Part shown: piece by piece, positions 18,541-29,919 of the stretch
Layout: every line of letters starts with the position of its first letter
Position numbering within the stretch: the stretch's first letter is position 1
Assembly (NCBI RefSeq): GCF_012940005.1
Contig: NZ_SPMX01000033.1
Location: 20,606 to 84,605 of the forward strand
Direction of reading: 5' to 3'
DNA from: Candidatus Accumulibacter contiguus
GTDB lineage: Bacteria; Pseudomonadota; Gammaproteobacteria; Burkholderiales; Rhodocyclaceae
DNA length: 64,000 bases
The notes under the pieces: model-generated
What the model saw: only the letters and a program-made list of their open reading frames with translations
Database searches by the model: none
What the model was told of the DNA's origin: nothing
Position numbers and translations under genes: made by a program

Positions 18541-19251
18541 ACGCCTGGCACGTCCACCCCGACGCCACGGCCAGCGTTCAGGCACTGGCTTGCGATCTGG
18601 TGCGCTGGTTACGGGAACGGCGCGGCGAAATTCACCTGGCGCTCTCCGGTGGCAATACACCACTTCGCCTGTATGCCATACTCGCCGCGGCGGCAGGCAT
18701 CCCGTGGCCGCGCGTGCATCTGTGGTGGGTCGATGAGCGCCTGGTTCCGCCCGACGATCCACGCAGCAATTACGGTGCCGCCAGGTCGCTCCTCGTGGAG
18801 CCGCTGCGACTGGCCGCGTCGAGAATCCACCGCATCCGGGGCGAAGTTCCGCCTGAGCAGGCGGCGGCCGACTACGACCGTCAACTCGCCGAACTCGCGG
18901 GCGCCGGTTCGTCGCCCGTTTTCGACTGCGTCCTGCTCGGTGTCGGTGAGGATGGCCACACGGCCAGCCTCTTTCCCGATACGCAGCCAGGGTGGACTGG
19001 CCGGCACTGCCTGCTCGCACGCCACCTCGACGACGGGACGCTGCGCGTCTCGCTGAACGAGGCCACGCTGCTCGCCGCTGCCCGCGTGGTCTTCCTGGTT
19101 GCCGGCGCCGGCAAACGCAGCATTCTCGCGCGCATTCTTTCGGGCAACGCGCCCGAGCTGCCAGCCAGCCGCATCATCGCGCGTGCGCCGCAAGTCCATG
19201 CCTACCTGGACGCGGCTGCCGCCCCAGACCTTACAAGTTCTCCGGAGGGAT

Positions 19252-19253
<2 letters not shown>
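18537..19253 (+). CDS. pgl: 6-phosphogluconolactonase
   Basis: A 238-aa product beginning at GTG 18537, overlapping the zwf remnant stop by 4 nt. It shows the DevB/Pgl signatures: LALSGGNTPLRLY (residues 33-45), WWVDERLVPPDDPRSNYG (60-78) and the LGVGEDGHTASLFP loop (about 137-150). It hydrolyses 6-phosphogluconolactone in the oxidative pentose-phosphate pathway. It is complete and of normal length while both neighbours in the same pathway are truncated. The last codons run into the gnd remnant junction. Confidence 0.92.
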
Positions 19254-20457
<1,204 letters not shown>

Positions 20458-20793
20458 GATCGAATGGCGGGGTCGGGCATCAAATGCCCATTCATGACTT
20501 TCATGACAGCCAAGCTGCGCAAGCGCTCTGCGTTTGCCGTCTCCCGGCCTGGCGCCGCCACGTGCATCCTGCAGGCACTCATAAGCACAACTGGCGCAGC
20601 GACCACAATCCCGGATAATGCCAAGATTATGACAAAGATCCTTCAGCGTGCGCGCACCGTCCTGTACTGCTGCACGGATGTGCTTATCAGTCACTGCCCG
20701 GCACACGCAAACGTACATCAACGGCCTCCACCAGAAGAATGAAAGGATGAAATCAAGCATGCGGCAGCCAGCCCCAATAATAGCAAGAAACTA

Positions 20794-20822
20794 TTGCATC
20801 CATACTGACAATCAATTATACA
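20794..20822 (+). promoter_or_regulatory. Likely sigma-70 promoter for dps
   Basis: TTGCAT (20794-20799) and TATACA (20817-20822) are 17 bp apart in a locally AT-rich stretch, the best promoter-like pair in the bfd-dps gap. The ATG of dps is about 170 bp downstream, leaving a long leader. No OxyR or Fur site could be assigned by eye. Confidence 0.45.
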
Positions 20823-20993
20823 AATGAAACAATTCTTCATAGAATGTGTTCATCGGGTTCCCGCGCAACCGGCCTCGGCTTCCCGAAAACCACAGGACGA
20901 CGCAGTTTGCGGGCATCGGGAAGGAAGACCTTCCGCACGCAAAGTGGTCGAACTTCTCCCCGCACCAAAGCTTTCAACCCAGGAGAAACGACG

Positions 20994-21488
20994 ATGAACG
21001 CCAAGAAAACCCAAACCCCTTCGATCAATATCGGCATCAGCGCCAGCGATCGCGAAAAGATTGCCCATGGCCTGTCTGCCCTGCTGGCCGACAGTTACAC
21101 GCTCTACCTGATGACGCACAACTTCCACTGGAATGTTACGGGACCCATGTTCAATACCTTGCACCTGATGTTCATGGGCCAGTACACGGAACAGTGGAAC
21201 GCGCTCGACGTCATCGCCGAGCGGATTCGCGCACTCGGCCATCCCGCTCCCGGCACCTACAAGGAGTTCAGCAGGATGAGTTCGATCAGCGAGGTGGAAG
21301 GAACGCCCAAGGCAACGGAGATGATTCGGCACCTGGTTGATGCCCAGGAAGCCACGGCACGCACCGCGCGCGAGTTGTTCCCGGTGGTGAGTGCCGCGAA
21401 CGACCAGCCCACCGCCGATCTGCTCACCCAGCGTCTGGAAGTGCATGAGAAGACCGCCTGGATGCTCCGCAGCCTGCTCGAAGAGTAA
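20994..21488 (+). CDS. dps: Dps family ferroxidase/DNA-protection protein
   Basis: A 164-aa product from ATG 20994 with AGGAG 8 nt upstream. The ferritin-like four-helix fold and intersubunit ferroxidase residues are clear in THNFHWNVTGPMF (residues 38-50) and EQWNALDVIAERIRALGHP (about 65-84). The short N-terminal arm (NAKKTQTPS) is basic and may contact DNA. Dps dodecamers oxidise and store Fe(II) with H2O2 and coat DNA in stress. Divergent from bfd, forming a small iron-handling locus. Confidence 0.93.
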   Translation: MNAKKTQTPSINIGISASDREKIAHGLSALLADSYTLYLMTHNFHWNVTGPMFNTLHLMFMGQYTEQWNALDVIAERIRALGHPAPGTYKEFSRMSSISEVEGTPKATEMIRHLVDAQEATARTARELFPVVSAANDQPTADLLTQRLEVHEKTAWMLRSLLEE

Positions 21489-21538
21489 GTTGCTTGCATG
21501 GGAGATTGGCGTCAGCGACTCACGAACAGGAATTGACC

Positions 21539-24500
21539 TCAAGTGCCGGAGCCTGGCTTTCCGTTTTCCAGCGCTGGGATCATCTCGCGCGCATCCTCTC
21601 GCGAAAATCGATCGAGATAGAGGTAGATCACCGGCGTCAGGTAGAGCGTCAGGAACTGTGAGAGCAGCAGACCGCCGACCACCGCCAGGCCGAGCGGTCG
21701 CCGGACTTCGGCGCCGGCACCGAGACCGAGGGCGATCGGCAGGGTTCCGACCAGTGCCGCCATGGTGGTCATCATGATCGGCCGGAAGCGGATCAGGCAG
21801 GCCTCAAAGATCGCGTCGCGCGCGGCCATTCCTGCCTGCCGCTGCTGCGCCAGCGCAAAGTCGATCATCATGATGGCGTTCTTCTTGACGATGCCGATCA
21901 GCATGATGACGCCGACGAAGGCGTAGAGACTGAGATCGATGCCAAAGAGCAGCAGCGTCAACAGCGCGCCGAGGCCCGCCGAGGGCAACCCCGAAAGAAT
22001 CGTCAGGGGGTGGATGAAACTCTCGTAGAGAATGCCGAGCACCAGGTACACCACCAGAATCGCCACCAGCAGCAGGACGCCGAGTCCCTGCTGTGACGAC
22101 TGGAAGGCCTGTGCGGTGCCTTGCAGGCTGGTGTTCAGCGAGACCGGGATGCGCAGTTGCTGTTCAAGCCCCTTGATCCGGTCCACCGCTTCGCCCAGCG
22201 ATACCCCCGGCAACAGGTTGAACGACAAAGTGACCGACGGCAACTGCCCCTGATGGTTGACGGTCAGCGCCTGCGTCTTGCGACTGAAGCGCGCGATGGT
22301 GTCCAGCGGGATGAGCTTGCCGTTGCTGCTGCGCACGTAGAGGCGTGACAGCGCTTCCGGATTGGCCTGGTATTCCGGGTCTACTTCGAGAATCACCTGG
22401 TACTGATTGGTCGCACCGTAGATCGTTGACACCTGTCGCGCGCTGAATGCGCTCTGCAAGGCATCTTCCACCTGCCCATAACTGAGACCGAGCGTCGCCA
22501 GCTTGTCGCGGTCGATGTCCAGCGCCAGCACCGGGCTGAGGTGGTTGAGGTTGTTGGTGACATCGACGAATCCGGGCAACTGGCGGAGACGTTCGGTCAA
22601 GGTGGCGGTCCATTGGTACAGCTCGCCGAGGTCGGTGTCCTGCAGGGTGTACTGATACTGCGCGGCGGTGAGCTGGCCGCCGATGCGGATGACTGGCGGA
22701 TTCTGCATGTACGCCTTGATTCCCGGGACTTCCGCGAGTTTGGGGCGCAGGCGCTGAATGATCTCGTCTGGCGACGAGCGACGTTCCGAGCGGGGTTTGA
22801 GGATCATGAAAATGGTCCCGGTATTGGCCGTCGGGCGGATGCCGCCGGCACCCACCGCCGACATGAACGAGCGGATGTCGGGTTCCTGCGCGACGATTTC
22901 GGCCAGCGCGCGTTGATGTTTCACCATCGAGGCGAAGGAGATGTCCTGCGCGCCTTCGGTGAAGGCGATGATCTGACCCGAGTCACCGCTCGGCAGGAAA
23001 TCCTTGGGCACCACGGTAAACAGATAGCCGGTGAGCAGCAGGGTGGCAAAGAAAGCCACCAGCACGCTGCGTGGGTGCGCCATCGCCAGCTTGAGCGTCC
23101 GCTCGTAGCCCGCGAGCAGGGCAGCAAAAAAAACGCTCGAAGATCTGGAACAGACGGCCATGCGTATCAGGCTCGGCGTGCTGGATGTAGCGGCTGCAGA
23201 GCATCGGGGTCAGGGTCAGCGACACGAAGCCGGAGACCAGAATGGCGACGCAGATGGTGACCGCGAATTCGTGCAGCAGGCGGCCGACGATGCCGCTCAT
23301 GAAGAGCACCGGAATGAAAACGGCAATCAGCGAGAGGGTCATCGAAAGGATCGTGAAGCCGATCTCGCGGGCGCCCTGGATCGCCGCCTCGAACGGTGTT
23401 TCGCCCTTTTCGACGTGGCGGACGATATTCTCCAGCATCACGATCGCATCATCGACGACGAAGCCGACACTCAGAGTCAGCGCCAGCAGCGAAAGATTGT
23501 CGAGGCTGTAACCGAGGACCGCCATCGCCCCGAAGGTCCCGACCACAGAAATCGGCAGCGCCAGCGCCGGAATGATCGTCGCCGACAGGTTCCTCAGGAA
23601 CAGCAGGATCACCAGAATCACCAGGAAACCGGCCAGGATCAGCGTGAACTGGACGTCGTCGATCGCGTCGCGGATCGAGACGCTGCGGTCGAAAAGCACT
23701 CTCATCTCGATCGCTGCCGGCAGCTTGGACTGGAACGACGGCAAGATACGCTTGATGGCATCGACCGTCTCGATGGTATTGGCGCCGGGCTGGCGCTGAA
23801 TCGCCAGGACAATGGCACGCTTGTCGACGTTCCAGCTGGCGATCTTGTTGTTCTCGACGCTGTCGATCGGGGTGGCGACTTCGTCGAGCCGCACCGGCGC
23901 GCCATTTCGCCAGGCAACGATCAGTGGGCGGTAGGCCGCGGCACTGGAAAGCTGTCCGCCATCCTTGATGGCAAAAGTCTGGCGGCTGCCATCGAGCTGG
24001 CCGATCGGTTGGTTGACGTTGTTCTGGGCCAGCGTCTGTTGCAATTCGTCGAGGCCGATTCCCCGGCTGGCGAGCTGGTCGGGGTTGGCCTGCACGCGCA
24101 CGGCGAATTTCTGCGATCCGAAAATCAGCACCTGGGCGACGCCGGGGATCGTCGACAGACGCTGCGCGAGCTGGGTTTCCGCGTATTCGTTCACCAGCGA
24201 CAGCGGCAGCGTCGGTGACAGCATGGCGATATAGAAGACCGGCGAGTCGGCCGGGTTGACCTTGCGGAACGACGGTGGCGCCGGCATGTTCGGCGGCAAC
24301 TTGCGCAAGGCGGCGGAGATCGCCGCTTGCACATCCTGCGCGGCGGCGTCGATGTTGCGTTCGAGCGAGAACTGCAGGGTGATCGAGGTCGATCCCTGGG
24401 CGCTCGTCGAGGTCATCGAATCGAGGCCGGCGATGGTCGAGAATTGCCCTTCCAGGGGTGTGGCGACCGCCGCCGCCATGGTTTCCGGGGAGGCGCCGGG

Positions 24501-24653
24501 CAGATTGGCGGTCACTGCAATGGTCGGGAAATCGACCGTCGGCAATTCGGAAACCGGCAGAGCACGGTAGCCGATCAAGCCGAAAATGAGGAACGCCGCC
24601 ATCAGCAGCGTGGTCATGACCGGGCGGCGAATGCAGAGTTCAGGCAGATTCAT
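21539..24653 (-). CDS. RND efflux permease (AcrB/MdtB-type), frameshifted in a T8 tract
   Basis: Two overlapping frames together give one RND inner-membrane transporter of about 1035 residues starting at ATG 24653. The N-terminal frame has the typical opening (MNLPELCIRRPVMTTLLMAA), the periplasmic pore domain and the proton-relay helix GFVVDDAIVMLENI. It is left at about residue 505 (FQIFERFF), and the second frame continues with AALLAGYERTLKLAM to the end. The break is at the run 23126-23133 (eight A on the + strand; seven would restore the frame). The start overlaps the adaptor stop by ATGA, so the two are coupled. There is no outer-membrane channel gene here. Best likeness is the MdtB/MdtC branch. 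Confidence 0.88.
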
Positions 24654-25825
24654 TTGGTGTTGCCGCCCGGCTGAGTGGCCGGCACTGGCGTGGCGGCGGC
24701 GGCTCCCTCCGGCTGTTTCACCTGCACCAGCGATCCCGGGGCCAGCCTGAGCTGGCCGTCGGTGACGACCACTTCATCGCTGGCAACGCCCCTGCCGATC
24801 GCCGAGATGCCACGGAAGCTGGCCGACACGTCGATCTTCCTGGGTTCTACAGTGTTGTCCGGGCGGACGACAAACAGGAAGTTGCCCTCCGGCCCCTGCT
24901 GCACGGCTTCCGCGGGAACGACCACGGCATTGCTCAGGGTATCGAGGGAGAGGCTGACCTCGAGAAATTGTCCGGGGATCAGTCGTTCATCACGATTTTC
25001 CAGCAGGGCCTTCATCTGGATGGTGCCGGTGCCGGCATCGACGGTGTTGTCGAGAAACCTCACCGTGCCTGCAAAACGCTGCTCCCGGTTGCCGGGAATC
25101 GTCACACTGGCGGGCAGATCGCCGCTTGCCATGGCCTTGCGCACACGCGGCAGATGCTTCTCGGGAATCGAAAAAGTCACGTAGAGCGGTTGCACGCGAT
25201 TGACCACTGCCAGCACCGTTTCATTCATCTTGACGGCGGAACCGGGGAACACCAGACGCGCGCCGACCACGCCCGCAAATGGAGCGCGGATGCTGGTGTA
25301 GGCGAGTTGGAGCGTGGCCAGTTCCAGAGCGGCCCGGTCGGCCCTGACCGTCGCGCTTGCCGTAGCTTCGCCGGTACGCAGTTCGTTGACCTTTTCCTCG
25401 GAAACGAAGCCGCGTCCCTGCAGGGACAGATAGCGCTGCACGTCGGCCCTGGCCTTGGCGAGCTGGGCTTCGCTCCTGGCCAGATTGGCCTGCGCCTGCA
25501 GCAGCCGCGCGTCGAAGTCGCCGGGGTCGAGCCGGACCAGGACCTCGCCCTGCCGGACATGTTGCCCTGCGGCGTAGGTCACCGCCAGAACCTGTCCGTC
25601 CAGCCGTGATTTCAAGGTCACGCTTTCGTACGCTTCGGCGCGTCCTACCACCTCCAGCAGGACGGGTATGTCGCCGACCGTCGCCCTGGCCACGGTCACC
25701 GGCACCGGCGCTGCGCTCCTGGCAGTCGTACCGGAGTTGCTCTGACGAGTGTTCTGGTACCAGTATCCTGTACCGGCAACGCTGGCCGCGATCACGGCCA
25801 GCAACAGCATCTTGGATCTTGTCAT
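24650..25825 (-). CDS. RND efflux membrane-fusion (adaptor) protein
   Basis: A 391-aa product from ATG 25825. An N-terminal anchor (MLLLAVIAASVAG) is followed by a biotinyl-lipoyl half-motif (VTLKSRLDGQVLAV), a coiled-coil hairpin (about residues 105-165), the second lipoyl half (YTSIRAPFAGVVGARL), and beta-barrel and membrane-proximal domains ending near 360, then an Ala/Pro tail. This is the HlyD/AcrA periplasmic adaptor layout. Its last codon overlaps the first of the permease gene, and the pair forms a two-gene operon divergent from the FtsX-type permease. Confidence 0.92.
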   Translation of the reverse strand: MTRSKMLLLAVIAASVAGTGYWYQNTRQSNSGTTARSAAPVPVTVARATVGDIPVLLEVVGRAEAYESVTLKSRLDGQVLAVTYAAGQHVRQGEVLVRLDPGDFDARLLQAQANLARSEAQLAKARADVQRYLSLQGRGFVSEEKVNELRTGEATASATVRADRAALELATLQLAYTSIRAPFAGVVGARLVFPGSAVKMNETVLAVVNRVQPLYVTFSIPEKHLPRVRKAMASGDLPASVTIPGNREQRFAGTVRFLDNTVDAGTGTIQMKALLENRDERLIPGQFLEVSLSLDTLSNAVVVPAEAVQQGPEGNFLFVVRPDNTVEPRKIDVSASFRGISAIGRGVASDEVVVTDGQLRLAPGSLVQVKQPEGAAAATPVPATQPGGNTK

Positions 25826-25934
25826 TTGGCGCTACCATAACAGTCGGAAACAGGAGCTAGGAGATAGGGGAAGGGTTGTACTCTGAACATCCTGCCTTGG
25901 TCAAGTACGCAAAGTATTCTCGAACAGGTGATTC

Positions 25935-28479
25935 ATGCGAGTCCTGCAACTGTGCTCCTTCTCCTGGCGAATGCTGCGGCGCGACGCGCGCGGCGGTGAG
26001 TTGCGCCTGCTGGCGGCGGCTCTGGCGGTCGCCGTGGCCGCCCTGTCGGCGGTGGGATTTTTTGCCGACCGTGTTCGTCAGGCGCTCGATCGCGAGTCTC
26101 ATCAATTGCTCGGCGCCGATCTCTTGCTGACCGCCGATCATCCGTGGCCGCAAGCCTTGACCGACGAGGCGCGCGCGCGCGGCCTGCAGGTGGTCGAGAC
26201 CCGTACCTTCCCGAGCATGGTGACGCACGGCGAAGCTGACGAGCTGCGTGCGCAGCTCGCCGAGATCAAGGCGGTTGGTGCCGCTTATCCGCTGCGCGGC
26301 ACCCTGCGCATTGCGCCGGCGCTGAATGTCCCGGATGCGCCGGCGCGTGGCGGGCCTCCTGCCGGAATGATCTGGATCGACGAGCGTCTGGCCTCGGCAC
26401 TGGGCGCGCGCGTCGGTGACCAGATCGCCGTCGGGCAAAGTTCGCTGCGCGTCGATGCCGTACTGACTCTCGAGCCGGATCGCGGCATCAACTTCTTCAG
26501 CGTCGCGCCGCGCCTGTTGATGAACCTCGACGATCTGCCGGCCACGGCCCTGCTGCAAATCGGCAGTCGTGTCGGCTACCGCCTGTTACTGGCCGGCGAC
26601 CTGCCGCTGGTGCAGCGTTTCCAGCGCGACATCGAGCCACGCTTGGCGCGTGGGCAACGCATCGAAGACCCGCAGAACGGCCGCCCGGAGATCCGTACCG
26701 CGCTCGAACGGGCGCAGAAATTCCTCGGTCTTTCGGCGCTGCTGACGGTGGTGCTGGCGGCGGTGGCGGTGGCGCTGGCTTCGCGACGTTATGGGCAACG
26801 CCATCTCGATCCCTGCGCCGTGATGCGCTGTCTAGGCGCGACACAATCCTTGCTGTTGCGCCTGTACCTGGGCCAGTTTGCCGTGCTCGGCGTACTCGCG
26901 GCCAGCATTGGCTGCGCGCTCGGCTACCTCGCCCATTTCGCCCTGCACGCCTGGCTCGCACAGTTGCTGGCGACGCCACTGCCACCGCCGGGTCTGCTGC
27001 CGGCCGTACAGGGGGTGGCGGTCGGTCTGCTGCTGCTCTTCGGCTTTGCCGTGCCGCCCCTGCTGCAGCTCAAGAAGGTGTCGACGCTGCGTGTTCTGCG
27101 CCGCGAACTGGGCAATCCGCGCAGCGGTCTGCTCGGTGGCTATCTGCTCGGCTTCCTGGCGCTGGCCGGCCTGATGTTCTGGGTGGCCGGCGAAGTCGAG
27201 CTTGGCGCCTACGTGGTCGGCGGCTTCAGCGTCGCACTGATCTCCTTTGCGCTGATTGCCCGGCTCGCCATCCGGCTGGCAGCCGCGCTGCGTGGCGGTA
27301 GGCGATCCGCCAGCGCGAGCGGAATCGGCTGGCGTTACGGGCTGGCAAGCCTGGAGCGGCGTGCGGGCACCAGCGTCCTCCAGATTGTTGCACTGGCGCT
27401 CGGCTTCATGGCGCTGCTGCTGCTGACCGTGACGCGCGGCGAGCTGCTCGATGCCTGGCGGCGGAGCGTTCCACCCGAGGCAGCGAACCGCTTTGTCGTC
27501 AATATCCAGCCCGACCAGGTCGAAGCAGTACGCGCGGCGCTGCTGGCGCAGGGCCTGGTGGCCGAGCTGGCGCCGATGGTGCGCGGGCGATTGACGCGCA
27601 TCAACGACGTCGAAGTCAGTGCCGCAAGCTACACGGACGATCGCGCGCAGCGCCTGATCGACCGCGAGTTCAATCTGTCGATGCGCGCCGATCTGCCGGA
27701 AGGCAACCGACTCAGTGGCGGGCGCTGGTTCTCTCCCGCCGAAGTCGCTGGCCGGGGGGGGCGACGCGGCCGCGTCGGTCGAAGATGGGCTGGCGAAGAC
27801 GCTCGGACTGTCTGTCGGCGATCGGATCGAGTTCGTCGTCGCCGGCGAGCAGGTCGGCATGTCGGTGGTCGGATTGCGCAAAGTCAACTGGGATACCATG
27901 CGCGTCAATTTCTTTGTCCTGACGCCGCCGCTGGTCCTGCAAGGCTACCCGGCAAGCTGGATCACCAGTTTTTATCTTCCCCCGGAAAAGGCGGAGTTCA
28001 TCAATCGGCTGATTCGCGAATTTCCCAATCTCACGGTGATCGACGTCGCAGCAATCCTGCGCCAGTTGCAATCGATCATGGATCAGGTGGCGCGGGCGGT
28101 GCAGTTCGTTTTTCTGTTTACTCTGGCCGCCGGAGTCATCGTTCTCTACGCGGCGCTGGCTTCAGCAGCGGAAGAGCGACGCTACGAGCTGGCCGTGATG
28201 CGCGCCCTCGGAGCACGCCGGGAACAGCTCAGGCGGGCCTTGCTGGCCGAGTTTGCGGCGATTGGCGGGTTTTCCGGCCTGATTGCCGCGCTCGGAGCCA
28301 TCGGCGTTGGCCAGTTTCTGGCGCGCCAGGTCTTTCGCTTCGAAGTGACGATCGATCTGTGGCTGTTGCCGGCAGCGATCTGCCTTGGCGCTTTGCTGGT
28401 CAGCGCCGCCGGCTGGTTCGCCGCCACCCGGCTGCTGCAGAGCGCGCCACTGGAAGCGCTACGCGGCGGCAGCGCCTGA
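25935..28479 (+). CDS. FtsX-type ABC transporter permease (YbbP-like), frameshifted in a G8 tract
   Basis: ATG 25935 opens a permease with MacB/FtsX architecture: TM1 at residues 26-45, a large periplasmic region, three TMs around 270-400, further TMs to about 490, a second periplasmic domain, and a final TM set after 710. At 27754-27761 eight G residues put the frame off by one; removing one G joins SPAEVAG to GDAAASVEDGLAKTLGLSVG, giving about 847 residues and ending with LLQSAPLEALRGGSA. E. coli YbbP works with the ATPase YbbA in lipoprotein or lysophospholipase-linked transport; no ATPase gene is adjacent here. Confidence 0.85.
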
Positions 28480-28604
28480 CTTGGCTCTGGCGAGGTTGAT
28501 GGCGCGCCAGCGTGAACCATCGTTTATCATAGCGCCGTGAAGAGCGACTACGCCGGGACACCGAGCTTGTCCTCGTTGACCAACATTGAGGGGAGAGTTT
28601 CGCC

Positions 28605-29567
28605 ATGAAAGGAAAGACATTGCTGGTATTGCGGCACGGTAAGTCGGACTGGGGCACCGGTCACGAGGATTTTCACCGCCCGCTGGTCGAAAGAGGCCGC
28701 CTCGGCAGCCAGAAAATGGGGGCCTGGATCAAGCGCCAGAAACTGGTTCCGGACGCGGTGCTCAGTTCCACGGCCGAGCGCGCGCGTGCCACGACGGCAG
28801 CGGCCTGCAAGGCGATGGGGGTACCGTTGAGCAAGGTGCGCTGGGACGAGCGTCTCTATGCGGCGCCAGTCGAAGATCTGCTGGCGGCGCTGGCCGATTG
28901 CCCGAAGAGTGCCCACCGGGTGATGGTGGTCGGACACAATCCGGGGCTCGAAGAACTGATCGATTATCTGAACGAAGGCCAGATCGAGGTTCCGGACGAT
29001 GGCAAGGTGCTGCCGACTTCGGCACTCGCCCAACTGGAAATGATCGAAGACTGGACGAAGCTCGAGCCCGGCTGCGCCACTCTGGTCTCGGTCACCCGAC
29101 CCGGACAGGTGCCGGACGATCTGGCCGTAGACGACGAGCCGCAGGGTCCCGTTCCCGACTACTTCTTTACCCAGTCGGCAGTGCTCCCCTATCGTCGGAT
29201 CGACGGCCAACTGGAAATCATGGTCATCGCCTCGCGCAAGGGCACTCGCTGGGTGATCCCCAAGGGCGTCAAGGAACCCGAGCTGTCCTTGCGTGACTCA
29301 GCCGGCAAGGAAGCCCTGGAGGAGGCAGGCGTGCGCGGTCGCCTCGACGAGGAGCCGATTGGCCATTACGACTACAAGAAATGGGGCGGCGTGTGCCATG
29401 TGGCGGTATTTCCGATGGAAGTCAGCGAAAGCGTTCCCGAAGACGAGTGGGAAGAGAGCCACCGCGAACGGCGCTGGCTGGAGGCCGGCAAAGCCAGGAG
29501 CATGGTCGACGAGCGTGCCCTGCGCAAGCTGATCGACAAACTGGCCAAACGGGTCGGCAAACGCTGA
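28605..29567 (+). CDS. SixA-type histidine phosphatase fused to NUDIX hydrolase
   Basis: A 320-aa product from ATG 28605, with GGGGAG upstream. Residues 1-165 are a phosphoglycerate-mutase-like phosphatase: LVLRHGKSDWG carries the catalytic RHG, and VMVVGHNPGLEEL the second His. Residues 185-315 are a NUDIX domain with PKGVKEPELSLRDSAGKEAL and EEAG, where the usual first box Glu is Leu, as in the diphosphoinositol-polyphosphate-like branch with PKG...EP. Mycobacterial MutT1 joins the same two domains in the opposite order. Substrate unknown: a nucleotide, a dinucleoside polyphosphate or an inorganic polyphosphate-related compound could be hydrolysed in two steps. Confidence 0.85.
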   Translation: MKGKTLLVLRHGKSDWGTGHEDFHRPLVERGRLGSQKMGAWIKRQKLVPDAVLSSTAERARATTAAACKAMGVPLSKVRWDERLYAAPVEDLLAALADCPKSAHRVMVVGHNPGLEELIDYLNEGQIEVPDDGKVLPTSALAQLEMIEDWTKLEPGCATLVSVTRPGQVPDDLAVDDEPQGPVPDYFFTQSAVLPYRRIDGQLEIMVIASRKGTRWVIPKGVKEPELSLRDSAGKEALEEAGVRGRLDEEPIGHYDYKKWGGVCHVAVFPMEVSESVPEDEWEESHRERRWLEAGKARSMVDERALRKLIDKLAKRVGKR

Positions 29568-29591
29568 AGCGAAGAAGCATTCTGCAAGCGG

Positions 29592-29858
29592 CTAGCGGTG
29601 GCGCATGCCGCCACTGCTCCGCGCCACGGCTTCGTTTACCCGCAACGGCTGGCCGTGCAGGTCCTTGCCGTCGAGGGCAGCGATCGCGGAAAGCGAATGC
29701 GCCCTGCCGGGCATTTCGACAAAGCCGAAGCCCTTCGATGCACCGCTGAACAGCTCGCGCATCACCTGCACGGACTTCACCTGGCCGAAGGCCTTGAACA
29801 GATTGGTGAGTTCTGTTTCGTCCGTCTCGGGTGCGAGATTACCCACGAATATATTCAT
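29592..29858 (-). CDS. RRM-type RNA-binding protein
   Basis: An 88-aa product from ATG 29858 with AGGAG 6 nt upstream. One RNA-recognition motif fills it: RNP2 is NIFVGNL (residues 2-8) and RNP1 is KGFGFVEM (about 45-52). Small stand-alone RRM proteins of this kind are cold- or stress-induced in cyanobacteria and many proteobacteria. It sits just downstream of, and on the same strand as, the RhlE-type helicase, so the two may be cotranscribed and act on structured RNA together. Confidence 0.9.
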   Translation of the reverse strand: MNIFVGNLAPETDETELTNLFKAFGQVKSVQVMRELFSGASKGFGFVEMPGRAHSLSAIAALDGKDLHGQPLRVNEAVARSSGGMRHR

Positions 29859-29919
29859 TGCCGGCTCCTGGTCTGACGATTCGATAAATGGCTCGTGGCT
29901 GGTGGCGCAGGTCCGCTGC

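Noticed and set aside
17056..19020. 654-codon minus-strand frame across the zwf/pgl region
   Set aside because: Spans the antisense of zwf and pgl with no recognisable domain; only the 17.3-17.6 kb part lies outside known genes and is not identifiable.
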